Of a stretch of DNA of 64,000 bases, positions 8,949 through 17,801 are shown one piece after another. Each line of letters opens with the position of its first letter. Position 1 is the stretch's first letter. The stretch covers positions 74,805-138,804 of the forward strand of contig JAUJOM010000003.1 in NCBI GenBank assembly GCA_030447645.1, written 5' to 3'. The notes under the pieces were generated by a model. The model ran no database searches, was not told the origin of the DNA, and saw only the letters and a list, made by a program, of their open reading frames with translations. The translations under genes and the position numbers were made by a program. The DNA comes from Longimicrobiaceae bacterium. Its GTDB lineage: Bacteria > Gemmatimonadota > Gemmatimonadetes > Longimicrobiales > Longimicrobiaceae.

Positions 8949-11762
8949 TCATTTGCAGGCCAGCCAGTTGCTCCCGGTGCCGGTTTCCACCAGCAACGGT
9001 ACATCCAGCTTCGCCGCGCCCTCCATTCGGTTCTTGACCAGAGCGAGGGTAGCGTCGATTTCGCCGTGCGGCACCTCGAGTAAAAGTTCGTCGTGCACTT
9101 GCAGCAGCATGCGTGCCTGCATCTTCTCCTCCTTCAACGCGCGGTGTATACTGATCATCGCGATCTTGATCAAATCCGCGCTGGAGCCCTGGATTGGCGC
9201 GTTGGTCGCCGCTCGCTCCCCAAACGCTCGCACGTTGAAGTTCCTGGAGGTGATCTCCGGAATGTACCGTCGCCGCCCCGTTAATGTTTCCACGTACCCC
9301 TGTTTGCGGGCAAGTTCGATCTGCTCGTCCAGGTAGCGCCGCACACCGGGAAAGCGCTCGAAGTAGCGGGCGATGAACTCTTTCGCCTCGGCTCCGGAGA
9401 TACCCAGCCGGTTCCCCAGACTGTACGGCCCGATGCCGTAGATCACCGCGAAGTTCACGGTCTTGGCGCGACCGCGCATCTCCCGGTTCACCTGGTCCAG
9501 GGGCACACCGAAGATCAGCGCCGCCGTCTGCCGGTGGATGTCCTCGCCGGACCTGAACGCTTCCACGAACGCGGGATCGCCGGAGTAGTGCGCCAGGATG
9601 CGCAGCTCGATCTGCGAGTAATCCACCGACAGGAAGACATGGCCCTCGGCCGGAATGAAACCACGCCGGATCTCCGCGCCCATTTCGGTGCGGATGGGAA
9701 TGTTTTGCAGGTTGGGATCGGAGGAGGAAAGGCGGCCCGTGCTGGCCACCGTCTGGTTGAAGGAGGTGTGGATTCGCCCGGTCTCCGGGTTCACCATCCT
9801 GGGAAGCGCATCCACGTAGGTGCTTTGCAGCTTGTCCAGCTGGCGGTACTGCATCAGCAGTTCGGGGAGCCGGTGCCCCTGCGCCGCCAGGGCTTGCAGC
9901 ACCTCGACATCGGTTGAGGCACCGGTCTTGGTCTTCTTGACCACACTCAGCCCCAGCTGGTTGAAGAGCACGTCCCGGAGCTGCGCGTTGGAGCCGATGT
10001 TGAACTCCTGCCCGGCCTCCTGGTAGATCTCCTGCTCCAGCCGCCCCTTTTCCGCGCGAAGCTGCTTGCCGGATTCAGCGAACATCCCTTCGTCGATGCG
10101 GATGCCGGCCCATTCCATGTCGGCGAGCACTTCCACCAGCGGCATCTCGATGGTGCGGAAAAGCTCATCCAGTTTCAGCTCCTGCAGGCGGGGTTCGAAG
10201 TACTCGGCCAGCCGCAGGGTGATGTCCGCGTCCTCGCAGGCGTACTCGCGGGCGGCGTCCAGGCTGACCCGTGCGAAGGGGATCTGGTTCTTGCCCTTTC
10301 CGGCGACTTCCTCGTAGGTGATCGTCTTGTGGTCAAGGTGCTGCAGCGCGAGCGAGTCCATCCCGTGGTCGCGCCGCCCCGGCTCCAGCAGGTAGCTGGC
10401 GATCATGGTGTCGAAGACCCCGCCGTGCATGTGCACACCGGCGCGGCGAAAAACGAGCAGATCGTACTTGAGGTTCTGCCCCACCTTTTCAAACCAGGGC
10501 TCTTCCAGCACCTCCAGCAGCGGCTTCATCGCCGGATCGTGCAGGTCCGGCAGATTTTCCACCCCCCCCTGCTCCGCCGCTTCCACCTCCTCCGCCAGCT
10601 CCACCGGCTTGCCTACTTCCTCGCCCAGCAGATCCGCCTGGTCCCCACTGCCGTTGGCCGTATGCGCAAAGGGAAGGTAGTACGCTTCGCGCGGGCTTAT
10701 CGCGATGGACATTCCCACCAGATCCGCACGCAGGGCGTCCTTGCTGCTGGTCTCGGTATCCACCGCGAATCGCCCGAGTTGCCGGATGCGCTCCACGATG
10801 GCGTTCACCTCGTCCACGGATTTCACGAGCTGGTAGTCCACCGCGACGACGGGCTTTTCCTCCGGTGCGGGCGCACCGAACTCCCGCACCATAGAATTGA
10901 ATTCCAGCTCCAGGAAAACCTCTTTGAGCCGCTCCCGGTCTGGCTCCTTGAGGCGGAGCGCTTCCAGGTCCAGTGGAACGTCCAGATCGGTATGGATGGT
11001 GACCAGCCGCTTGGAAAGCAGCGCGTCCTCCGCGTGCGCCTCCAGCGCTTCACGCGCTCGCTTGGCCTTGATCTCCTCCCGGTGCTCCAGGATGTTCTCG
11101 ATGGTGCCGTATTGCTCGATGAGCTGGATGGCGGTTTTGGGCCCAATCCCCGGCACGCCGGGAACGTTGTCCGAAGTGTCGCCGATCAGCCCCAGGTAGT
11201 CGGTGACGTGCTCCGGGGCGACGCCGAGCCGCTCGTGGGCGTTGTCGGTGCTCACCCACTCTTCTTCCACGGCCGCGGGGCCGCCGCGCCCCGGGTTCAG
11301 CAGGCAGACATTGGGGCGGATGAGCTGATAAAAGTCCTTGTCGCCCGATACGATCACCGCCTCCAGCCCCTGCTCCGCCGCCTTGAGCACCAGGGTGCCG
11401 ATCACGTCGTCCGCCTCGTACCCCTCCAGCCGCACCACCGGCACCCGGAACCCCTCGAAGACCTGCTGCACGCGGGGGATGGAGCTTTCCAGCTCGGTGG
11501 GCATCTTTTCCCGGGTGGCCTTGTAGCTGGGGAGGATCTCGTGGCGCTGCGACATGCCCGCGTCGAACACCACGCCCAGGTACTCGGGCCTGTACTGCTC
11601 GAACACCTTGCGCAAAAAGCGCGTGACGCCGAACGCCGCCGAGGTGTTTTCTCCTCGCGAGGAGATCAGCGGCCGCGAGATCATGGCGAAGAAGGCGCGG
11701 TAGATCAGCGCGTAGCCGTCCAGCAGGTACAGGCGGGGGCGGGTGGCTTCAGGTGCGGGCAC
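8949..11762 (-). CDS. polA: DNA polymerase I
   Basis: Repair and Okazaki-fragment polymerase, 937 residues. Domain order: 5'-3' exonuclease (about 1-300; YLLDGYALIYRAFF, SGDKDFYQL, GDTSDNVPGVPGIGPKTA), 3'-5' exonuclease (about 320-520) and polymerase (about 545-937; motif A SVDYSQIELR, motif B RAKTVNFAVIYG, motif C QVHDELLLEVP). The proofreading domain keeps AVDTETSS, NLKYD and YACEDAD, so it is probably active, unlike in Taq-type enzymes. The start is GTG with no strong ribosome site. Its first 22 codons and 55 upstream bases are duplicated at 12923-13045, on the far side of the YhcG-like gene. Confidence 0.96.
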   Translation of the reverse strand: MPAPEATRPRLYLLDGYALIYRAFFAMISRPLISSRGENTSAAFGVTRFLRKVFEQYRPEYLGVVFDAGMSQRHEILPSYKATREKMPTELESSIPRVQQVFEGFRVPVVRLEGYEADDVIGTLVLKAAEQGLEAVIVSGDKDFYQLIRPNVCLLNPGRGGPAAVEEEWVSTDNAHERLGVAPEHVTDYLGLIGDTSDNVPGVPGIGPKTAIQLIEQYGTIENILEHREEIKAKRAREALEAHAEDALLSKRLVTIHTDLDVPLDLEALRLKEPDRERLKEVFLELEFNSMVREFGAPAPEEKPVVAVDYQLVKSVDEVNAIVERIRQLGRFAVDTETSSKDALRADLVGMSIAISPREAYYLPFAHTANGSGDQADLLGEEVGKPVELAEEVEAAEQGGVENLPDLHDPAMKPLLEVLEEPWFEKVGQNLKYDLLVFRRAGVHMHGGVFDTMIASYLLEPGRRDHGMDSLALQHLDHKTITYEEVAGKGKNQIPFARVSLDAAREYACEDADITLRLAEYFEPRLQELKLDELFRTIEMPLVEVLADMEWAGIRIDEGMFAESGKQLRAEKGRLEQEIYQEAGQEFNIGSNAQLRDVLFNQLGLSVVKKTKTGASTDVEVLQALAAQGHRLPELLMQYRQLDKLQSTYVDALPRMVNPETGRIHTSFNQTVASTGRLSSSDPNLQNIPIRTEMGAEIRRGFIPAEGHVFLSVDYSQIELRILAHYSGDPAFVEAFRSGEDIHRQTAALIFGVPLDQVNREMRGRAKTVNFAVIYGIGPYSLGNRLGISGAEAKEFIARYFERFPGVRRYLDEQIELARKQGYVETLTGRRRYIPEITSRNFNVRAFGERAATNAPIQGSSADLIKIAMISIHRALKEEKMQARMLLQVHDELLLEVPHGEIDATLALVKNRMEGAAKLDVPLLVETGTGSNWLACK

Positions 11763-11817
11763 GGTGCGCAGGCTCGGGTGAATGGTGGTCGAGCGGGAAT
11801 ACCGCGCAATCTACCGG
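11695..11817. repeat. 123-bp direct repeat, copy 1 (polA 5' end)
   Basis: This copy covers the first 22-23 codons of the intact polA gene and 55 bases upstream of its GTG. It matches 12923-13045 at 121 of 123 positions with no gaps; the two differences lie near the left end. The two copies lie in the same orientation and bracket the YhcG-like gene. Confidence 0.93.
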
Positions 11818-11861
11818 GCCAGGGGCGAGCGAGCAAAGAAGGAGTCGGTGGGTTATGCGCG

Positions 11862-12884
11862 TCATCCCTCCACACATCCCAGCAGTTGCGCCACCTGCTC
11901 TGGTGCGGGAAGCTCCGCTGCTAGCTCCCGCGGTAGCGTGGACACCACCTGATAGCTCGCAACTCCTATCGGCTTGTTTGATTCCCGCAACGTGTACTCG
12001 ACGACCGTTCGGTCCCTGGACTTGCACAGGATGATCCCGATGGAAGGATTCTCGTCCGGCATCCGCACCAAATCGTCCAATGCGGCAAGGTAGAACTGCA
12101 TCTTTCCCACGTACTCGGGAAGGAACTCACCGATCTTGAGTTCCACCGCCACGAGGCAGCGCAGGCGCCGATGGTGCAGCAGCAGATCGACATAGTATGT
12201 TCGGTTGCCGAGCTCCAGACGGTACTGGCTGCCAACGAATGCGAAGACACCGCCCATCGCGCGCAAGAACGGCTCGACGTGCGCGAGGATGGCTGCTTCC
12301 AGCTGGCGCTCGGAGTGCTCGTCGCCCAGTTCCAGGAAATCGAAGGTGTACTCGTCCCGAACCGCCAACCTCGCCTGAGCACCAATTTCCGAGGGGAGAG
12401 TCTGGGTAAAGTTGGTTTGGCTGTGGAGTGTCTTCTCGTAGGTTCGGTTCTCGATCTGGTGGATCAGCACGTTCTTGGTCCAGCCGTGTGTCCGCGTCAT
12501 GCGCAGGTAGAAATCGCGCTCGGGATCAGTCTTGCACTGCGTGAGAATGACCAGATTGTGGCTCCACCCGATTTCTGTCACCAATGGTGACAGTTTTTCG
12601 TTGTCGCGGTATGTGAGATAAAAATCACGCATCCGCCAGATGTTACGAGCCGAGAAACCCTGTAAACCGGGAAACTCCATCTGGAGATCGCGTGCGAGCG
12701 TCTCTACCACGGACTTACCCCACGTGCTCCCAGTCTGCCGCTCCATAATCAGCCGGCCGATGTCCCAGTAGAGACCGATCAACTCATGGTTGACCGCGCG
12801 TAGCGCCTCGTACTGGGCGGCACGGATGCGCTCCCGAATCTCACTTAGTAGTCCTGGGTAGTCGCCGGAGACGATCTCGTTCAT
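11862..12884 (-). CDS. YhcG/DUF1016-type PDDEXK nuclease-domain protein
   Basis: 340 residues. The N-terminal DUF1016 region (about 1-150: NHELIGLYWDIGRLI, GFSARNIWRMRDFY, LSPLVTEIGWSHNLVIL) is followed by a PDDEXK-like nuclease domain (about 170-335) with D233 in YYVDLLL and E248-L-K250 in VAVELKIG as likely catalytic residues. These proteins are frequent passengers of mobile DNA and restriction or defence loci; precise function is unsettled. Base composition is less GC-rich than the flanking polA, and the gene sits exactly between two copies of the polA 5' end, so it was probably acquired by insertion here. Confidence 0.88.
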   Translation of the reverse strand: MNEIVSGDYPGLLSEIRERIRAAQYEALRAVNHELIGLYWDIGRLIMERQTGSTWGKSVVETLARDLQMEFPGLQGFSARNIWRMRDFYLTYRDNEKLSPLVTEIGWSHNLVILTQCKTDPERDFYLRMTRTHGWTKNVLIHQIENRTYEKTLHSQTNFTQTLPSEIGAQARLAVRDEYTFDFLELGDEHSERQLEAAILAHVEPFLRAMGGVFAFVGSQYRLELGNRTYYVDLLLHHRRLRCLVAVELKIGEFLPEYVGKMQFYLAALDDLVRMPDENPSIGIILCKSRDRTVVEYTLRESNKPIGVASYQVVSTLPRELAAELPAPEQVAQLLGCVEG

Positions 12885-12900
12885 GGTTCGCCTAGAGAGC

Positions 12901-12990
12901 TCAACACGCCGGATGGAAGAACGCGCGGTAGATCAACGCATAGCCGTCCAGCAGGTACAGGCGGGGGCGGGTGGCTTCAGGTGCGGGCAC
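12901..12990 (-). pseudogene. Truncated duplicate of the polA start (29 codons)
   Basis: Beginning with GTG at 12990, the frame reads the first 25 residues of DNA polymerase I (MPAPEATRPRLYLLDGYALI, then YRAFF), then HPAC and a TGA stop. It lies in repeat copy 2 and includes the same upstream region as the real gene, so it could still carry the polA promoter, now positioned to drive the YhcG-like gene. Confidence 0.88.
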
Positions 12991-13045
12991 GGTGCGCAGG
13001 CTCGGGTGAATGGTGGTCGAGCGGGAATACCGCGCAATCTACCGG
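12923..13045. repeat. 123-bp direct repeat, copy 2 (polA 5' end)
   Basis: Second copy of the 11695-11817 repeat. Identity ends abruptly on both sides: before GCGCGGTAGATC on the left and after CTACCGG on the right. Copy 2 differs only by two G-to-A changes. Confidence 0.93.
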
Positions 13046-13170
13046 CCACGAGATGGGTAGGCAAAAAGAAAAGGTTCAGACCGTCACATTGCTTGGGAGC
13101 AATCGGAGAACTGCGAACGCTTTCCAGGCGCTGGTTGTATGGAGCATAACGCCCATATAAATTGACCACC

Positions 13171-13290
13171 ATGAGCACCATTGACGAAATTGAGCATGCG
13201 GTGAGTGGGTTGTCCCGTGAGCAGCTAGCAAAATTTCGTCGCGAGAGAGGCTCTGTAGCATCCCACTCCTGCTGGCGCCAAACGAATTGA
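13171..13290 (+). pseudogene. Truncated antitoxin-like ORF
   Basis: 39 codons starting MSTIDEIEHAVSGLSREQLAKF, closely resembling the N-terminus of short antitoxin-type proteins that precede RelE/ParE-like toxins (usually about 70-80 residues and continuing with an Asp/Trp-rich segment). Here the frame turns into unrelated residues and stops at 13288-13290, and no toxin gene follows. It lies just outside repeat copy 2, consistent with debris of a mobile-DNA insertion site. The family call rests on the N-terminal motif only. Confidence 0.5.
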
Positions 13291-13313
13291 TTTACCCGAG
13301 TACGCCGTAGCTC

Positions 13314-16217
13314 ATGACCTGGAAGCGTGCGGCGAGCCTGCGTGCTCGCCTGCTGTTGCTGGTGCTGTTGGCCGGAATACCGGCACTCAGCGTCATTCTC
13401 TACACCGGGCTCCAGCAGCGCCGCCAGGCGGCTGCGGAGGTGCGCCGGGAAGCAATGAGCCTGGGTCGAAGCGTCGCCGTGGACCAGCACCGGCTGGTTC
13501 TGGAAACTCGCCAACTGCTTTCCCTGCTGGCGCATCTCGATCAGGTCCGCGGCAGCGATTCGGAGAGCTGCAGCAGCTTCCTGGCCCAACTCCGTACCCG
13601 TGACGAGCGCTTCGCAAACCTTGGAGTGATCCTGCCCGATGGGCAGGTGACCTGCAGCGCCATTCCGGTGCCTGACTCCGTCAACCTCGCTGACCGCACT
13701 TACTTTCGGCGTGCTGTCACCACCCGTGACTTCGCTATCGGCGACTACCAGATCGGGAGAATAACGGGCGAAGCCACGATCAACTTCGCCTATCCCATGC
13801 TGGATCCCCAGGAGCGTGTGCAAGGGGTCGTCTATGCTGCATTGCCCCTTCATTGGCTACGTCAGCGCCTCGCGGAAGCCGAACTCCCGGCGGGATCGGT
13901 GATCACGGTCATCGACCCTTCATTTACCGTCCTCGCCCGATTCCCCAGGGAAAACGGGTGGCTGGGCCGGAGCGTCCGGGGATCTGCCATCGCGACGGTG
14001 ATCCAGGAGAGCGGCGGGGATGGAACGGCCGAAGCCGCTGGCCTGGACGGAGTAAAGCGTTTGTATGCCGTCACTCCGCTCCAGGATCTCCCGGGGAGGC
14101 GGCACGTGTATGTCACGGTGGGCATTCCCTCCCGGGTAGCGTATGCGACGGTGGACCGGGGGCTTACGCGAAATCTGATTACTTTCCTGCTCCTCGGGCT
14201 GCTCATGCTCTCGGCTGCCTGGTGGGGGAGCGATGCCTTTGTTCTCCGGCAGCTCCGGGCGCTACTCACCGCGACGCGGCAGCTCGGCTCCGGAGACCTG
14301 AGTGCCCGGGCACCGGTCGCAGCCAACCGGGGTGAGATTTCGGAGCTGGGGCACTCCTTCAATCAGATGGCCGGCTCCATCCAGGAGCGGGATACGGAGA
14401 TCACGGCGCACCTGCACCGCATCGCACGCCTGAACCGTGTGTACGCCGTGCTGAGCGGCATCAACAGCGCTATCCTGCGCATCCGCACCGAGGATGAGCT
14501 GCTACGTGAGCTCTGCCGCATCGCCGTAGAGGACGGGGGGCTTAGGCTGGCGGTGGTGCACCGAGTGGATCCGCAAAGACAGGATCGGGAGATGGTGGCC
14601 TGGTCCGGCACGGTGCCGGAAGGGTTGGGGGATCTGCATCGCCCCCTGGTTGAGGCTGTCCTCCAGGAAGATTCCGAGGTCTGCGCCGACACCACCGTCG
14701 TCAATTCGCGGTTGACTCCCTGGAAAGATTGGCTGCATGCCCAGGATTTCCGATCGGTGGGGCTATTCCCCTTGCGGGTAGATGATACGGTCGCCGCTGT
14801 GCTCACCCTCTTCGCGGGCGAAGCAAACTTCTTCGACTCCGAGGAGGTGCACCTGCTCCGGGACCTGGCGGCGGATACCTCTCTCGGCCTTCAGTATCTG
14901 GAAAGGGGGCGGCGCGTCGAGTACCTCGCCAACTATGATACGCTCACCAACCTGCCCAACCGCACGCTCTTTGCGGACCGCCTCCAGCAGGCGATCACGG
15001 TGGCAAGACAGAGCGAAAACAATGTTGCCGTGCTCGTGGCAGGGGTCGATCGTCTGGTGGAGATCAACGCGACGCTCGGCCACCACACGGGAGATACCAT
15101 TCTCCGGGAGATGGCCGGGTATCTCTCCAGTGCGATCGGAGAGGGTGACACCATCGCACGACTGGGAAGCGCTGAGTTCGGCATCGTACTCGCCGACGTC
15201 GAAGATCCCGAGCGCGTGGCCACGCTCGCCAATGAAATCCTGACGGGAGCCCCACAGCAGGTTTCGGCCAATGAGGAACTGGTTTTCGTCACCCTGAGTA
15301 TCGGCGTGGCCATCTACCCGCTGGACGGTGACAACGGACCCGCCCTGATCCAGAATGCAGGCCTGGCGCAGCACGCCGCCGCTTCGCCGGTAGCGAACAC
15401 CATCGGCTTCCATTCAGCCGACATCAACAAACAGGCACAGCAGAAGCGGCAGCTCGAGCACGAGCTGCGGCGCGCACTGGAGCGCGAAGAGCTGATGCTG
15501 TTTTATCAGCCCGTCGTCGATACCCAGAGACGGGAGGTTATCGGCGTGGAGGCACTGATTCGTTGGAAGAGCCCGGCGCTGGGGAACATCCCACCGAGCA
15601 CGTTCATCCCGGTCGCCGAGGAAACCGGCCTCATCAAGCCCATCGGTGAATGGATCGTGGTCACCGCCTCCCAGCAGGGCCAGCGCTGGAATCAAAGCGG
15701 ATTCAAGGATATCCGAATCAACGTCAATGTGTCGGTGGATCAGCTCCGTGAGGAAGATTTCGTCAAGCGAGTCACAGTGATCCTCCGGGATAGCGGATTC
15801 GACCCTCACTACCTGTCGCTGGGCCTGGAAATCACCGAAAGCGAGTTGATGGAAAACATGCAGGACGCCGTCAACGCGATTCTGCAGTTTCGTGAGATGG
15901 GCATGGTCATCTACATCGATGATTTCGGTACCGGATACTCCTCGCTCAGCTATCTGCGGCAGCTACCCATCGATACGCTGAAGATCGACGCCTCCTTTAT
16001 TCGCGACCTCCCGGGCGATCCTGACGCTGTGGCCGTGGTGAGAGCGATCATCGCCATGGCGGAGAGTCTCGAGCTGCGGACGATCGCGGAAGGGGTGGAA
16101 ACGGAGGAGCAGTTTTCAATCCTGAAGGAGCTCGGTTGTAATGCGATCCAGGGATACCTGTTCGGACGGCCGGCTCCCCCGAGCGAAATCGAAGCGCTCT
16201 TCGGCCGGGTGCTGTGA
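13314..16217 (+). CDS. Membrane cache-HAMP-GAF-GGDEF-EAL c-di-GMP signalling protein
   Basis: 967 residues. Order: TM1 (about 10-30), periplasmic cache-type sensor (about 35-280), TM2 (about 285-308), HAMP (about 310-365), GAF (about 375-525), GGDEF (about 535-690) and EAL (about 715-960). The GGDEF signature is degenerate, G618-S-A-E-F, so cyclase activity is probably lost. The EAL side looks intact: E746-A-L-I-R-W, NVSVDQL, D869-D-F-G-T-G-Y-S-S, KIDASFI and EGVE. The likely role is a c-di-GMP phosphodiesterase controlled by an external ligand, with GGDEF perhaps binding GTP. Its stop overlaps the start of the FRG-domain gene (TGATG). Confidence 0.93.
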   Translation: MTWKRAASLRARLLLLVLLAGIPALSVILYTGLQQRRQAAAEVRREAMSLGRSVAVDQHRLVLETRQLLSLLAHLDQVRGSDSESCSSFLAQLRTRDERFANLGVILPDGQVTCSAIPVPDSVNLADRTYFRRAVTTRDFAIGDYQIGRITGEATINFAYPMLDPQERVQGVVYAALPLHWLRQRLAEAELPAGSVITVIDPSFTVLARFPRENGWLGRSVRGSAIATVIQESGGDGTAEAAGLDGVKRLYAVTPLQDLPGRRHVYVTVGIPSRVAYATVDRGLTRNLITFLLLGLLMLSAAWWGSDAFVLRQLRALLTATRQLGSGDLSARAPVAANRGEISELGHSFNQMAGSIQERDTEITAHLHRIARLNRVYAVLSGINSAILRIRTEDELLRELCRIAVEDGGLRLAVVHRVDPQRQDREMVAWSGTVPEGLGDLHRPLVEAVLQEDSEVCADTTVVNSRLTPWKDWLHAQDFRSVGLFPLRVDDTVAAVLTLFAGEANFFDSEEVHLLRDLAADTSLGLQYLERGRRVEYLANYDTLTNLPNRTLFADRLQQAITVARQSENNVAVLVAGVDRLVEINATLGHHTGDTILREMAGYLSSAIGEGDTIARLGSAEFGIVLADVEDPERVATLANEILTGAPQQVSANEELVFVTLSIGVAIYPLDGDNGPALIQNAGLAQHAAASPVANTIGFHSADINKQAQQKRQLEHELRRALEREELMLFYQPVVDTQRREVIGVEALIRWKSPALGNIPPSTFIPVAEETGLIKPIGEWIVVTASQQGQRWNQSGFKDIRINVNVSVDQLREEDFVKRVTVILRDSGFDPHYLSLGLEITESELMENMQDAVNAILQFREMGMVIYIDDFGTGYSSLSYLRQLPIDTLKIDASFIRDLPGDPDAVAVVRAIIAMAESLELRTIAEGVETEEQFSILKELGCNAIQGYLFGRPAPPSEIEALFGRVL

Positions 16218-17008
16218 TGGCGATCCGGGAGCAGACTGTCTGCAGCGTGGGAGAACTCATCGACGCGGTTACGCCTCCCGACCCTGATCCCAAGATCGGC
16301 CGCAGGCGCGATACGGGAGTTTATCACGGTGCTTCCGCTGCGTGGCATGCACTGCTCACAAGCCTGGATCGTCTCGGCGGCACGGAGCCCCCCCATACCA
16401 AAGCGCACCTGGAGGCGCACATCCTTCGCAACTTCATCCGCTACTCGCGCCCCTACCTCCCCGCCGAGCCCACCGACGCATGGGAATTGCTCGTCGTCGC
16501 GCAGCACCACACCGTCCCCACCCGTCTGCTGGACTGGTCCTACTCGCCACTGGTAGCCGCGCATTTCGCCATACGCGCATCGGCTCCGGGGCAGGACTGC
16601 GCCGTTTGGCGCCTGGACTGGCAACGAGTACACGCGGCCTTCAACCTGCCCGCTCTCGCATTGCTGATCGAGGACCTGCGCCATCTCTTCGGGAAGGAAC
16701 AGGCATTCACCCCGTGGAACCTGTTTTCCAACAGCTCCCCTGCCTTCGCGTGCATGATCGAACCGCCGTCGCTCGACGCGCGGATCATCGCGCAGGCAGC
16801 GGTTTTCACTCTGTGCTCGGATACCCGTCAGTCCTTTGATGCCTTTCTTCACCATCACGGTCTGGGAGAATCGCTGACCAAGTTCATCATCCCGGCCAGC
16901 GCGACCGCGCATTTCGGCGATCAGCTGGATCTGGTCGCGGTAGACGAAAGGCGGCTTTTTCCCGGGCTCGACGGCGTCGCAGCCGCCCTTCGCCGCTACT
17001 ACTGCTAA
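16217..17008 (+). CDS. FRG-domain protein
   Basis: 263 residues from ATG 16217, which overlaps the upstream stop by one base; a GTG three bases earlier is possible. The FRG domain is shown by YHGAS (about 35-39, where most members have F-R-G), HHTVPTRLLDW (about 97-107) and SPLVAAHFA. FRG proteins are widespread but biochemically unclear and turn up in accessory and phage-defence settings. Coupling to a c-di-GMP phosphodiesterase and to a small acidic gene 20 bases downstream is unusual and may mean a signal-controlled effector with a partner. Confidence 0.8.
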   Translation: MAIREQTVCSVGELIDAVTPPDPDPKIGRRRDTGVYHGASAAWHALLTSLDRLGGTEPPHTKAHLEAHILRNFIRYSRPYLPAEPTDAWELLVVAQHHTVPTRLLDWSYSPLVAAHFAIRASAPGQDCAVWRLDWQRVHAAFNLPALALLIEDLRHLFGKEQAFTPWNLFSNSSPAFACMIEPPSLDARIIAQAAVFTLCSDTRQSFDAFLHHHGLGESLTKFIIPASATAHFGDQLDLVAVDERRLFPGLDGVAAALRRYYC

Positions 17009-17028
17009 TCACATCACCACACACCTCC

Positions 17029-17427
17029 ATGTTCCAGCCCCTTTCGCACGACGAGTTGGACCAAAAATCCGACGGAGGAACAAGACCGCTCTTCACACTC
17101 GGGCACTACGAGTTCCGTGACTCGCTGGATGGCGAGGGGAACCTGCATCACTTCGTGCTGGATTTGAGTGAAACAGCCGAGGAACCCACCGTCTACGAAA
17201 CCAATCGGCCGACGATGTACGAATTAATGGCCCGCTATCTCGCTGGCGAGTACGAAAAGAGCGAGTACGACCTCGAGCGCTCACCGGCCCAGGAGGCACT
17301 CCTGGATACACTCGAAATCGCCGCCGCGCGGGCGCGAAGCGGCGAAACCGATTGGGAGTTCGACGATCTTGATGTGACTCAGGATTGGGCAGAGATCGAG
17401 GAGGACCTGGAAGAGCCGGAGCGCTGA
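17029..17427 (+). CDS. Small acidic protein of unknown function
   Basis: 132 residues, strongly acidic, especially the last 35 (DWEFDDLDVTQDWAEIEEDL). No signal peptide, membrane segment or known motif. It starts 20 bases after the FRG-domain gene, probably in the same transcript. Its size and charge would suit a binding partner or neutraliser of the FRG protein, but that is only a guess from position. Sequence downstream becomes a patchwork of peptidase fragments. Confidence 0.6.
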   Translation: MFQPLSHDELDQKSDGGTRPLFTLGHYEFRDSLDGEGNLHHFVLDLSETAEEPTVYETNRPTMYELMARYLAGEYEKSEYDLERSPAQEALLDTLEIAAARARSGETDWEFDDLDVTQDWAEIEEDLEEPER

Positions 17428-17589
17428 GTAGCCCCCGATCACCGCCTCGCGCTACATTGCTTCCCGGTGTGAATTGCATCCAACCTCAACCTTCTTACTC
17501 CCTACGGTGCCGCGATGCCATCGACTACGAGCGGATGGACGAGAGTGCCTGGAAAAGAGCTACTCGCGCACGCAATCATCGCGCCCAGC

Positions 17590-17800
17590 TCCGGCAGGCG
17601 CGGCCATCGTGCCGACCAACCTGCGGTGGAAGGCGGCTATCAGCGCCTTTCGCCAGGCAGGGCTACGCGGCCTCCCATTCGAGAAGCGCGGGAGCTCGGG
17701 GTGCCCATTCCAGCCTGCGCGTACCGATCCTGGTTCACACATCGAGGAAGCGAGCATCGACGCGCTCCGAAGGCAGCTGGCGGACGAAGTCGAGTCCTGA
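17590..17800 (+). pseudogene. Decayed, shortened duplicate of an S9 peptidase segment
   Basis: This stretch repeats pieces of 17995-18290 in the same order but with several internal deletions. Shared blocks include GCGCGGCCATCGTGCC, the long block AGGCAGGGCTACGCGGCC through GAGAAGCGCG (17651-17689 against 18089-18123), AGCCTGCGCGTACCGATCCT, GAGGAAGCGAG and ATCGACGCGCT. The encoded residues run AAIVPTNL, QAGLRGLPFEKR, then EEASIDALRRQLADE, a compressed version of the intact order. It is not a working gene. Confidence 0.7.
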
Positions 17801-17801
17801 A

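Noticed and set aside
10329-11924. 531-codon open frame opposite polA
   Set aside because: It is antisense to the well-conserved polA coding strand, has no motifs or ribosome site, and is expected from GC-rich codon bias.
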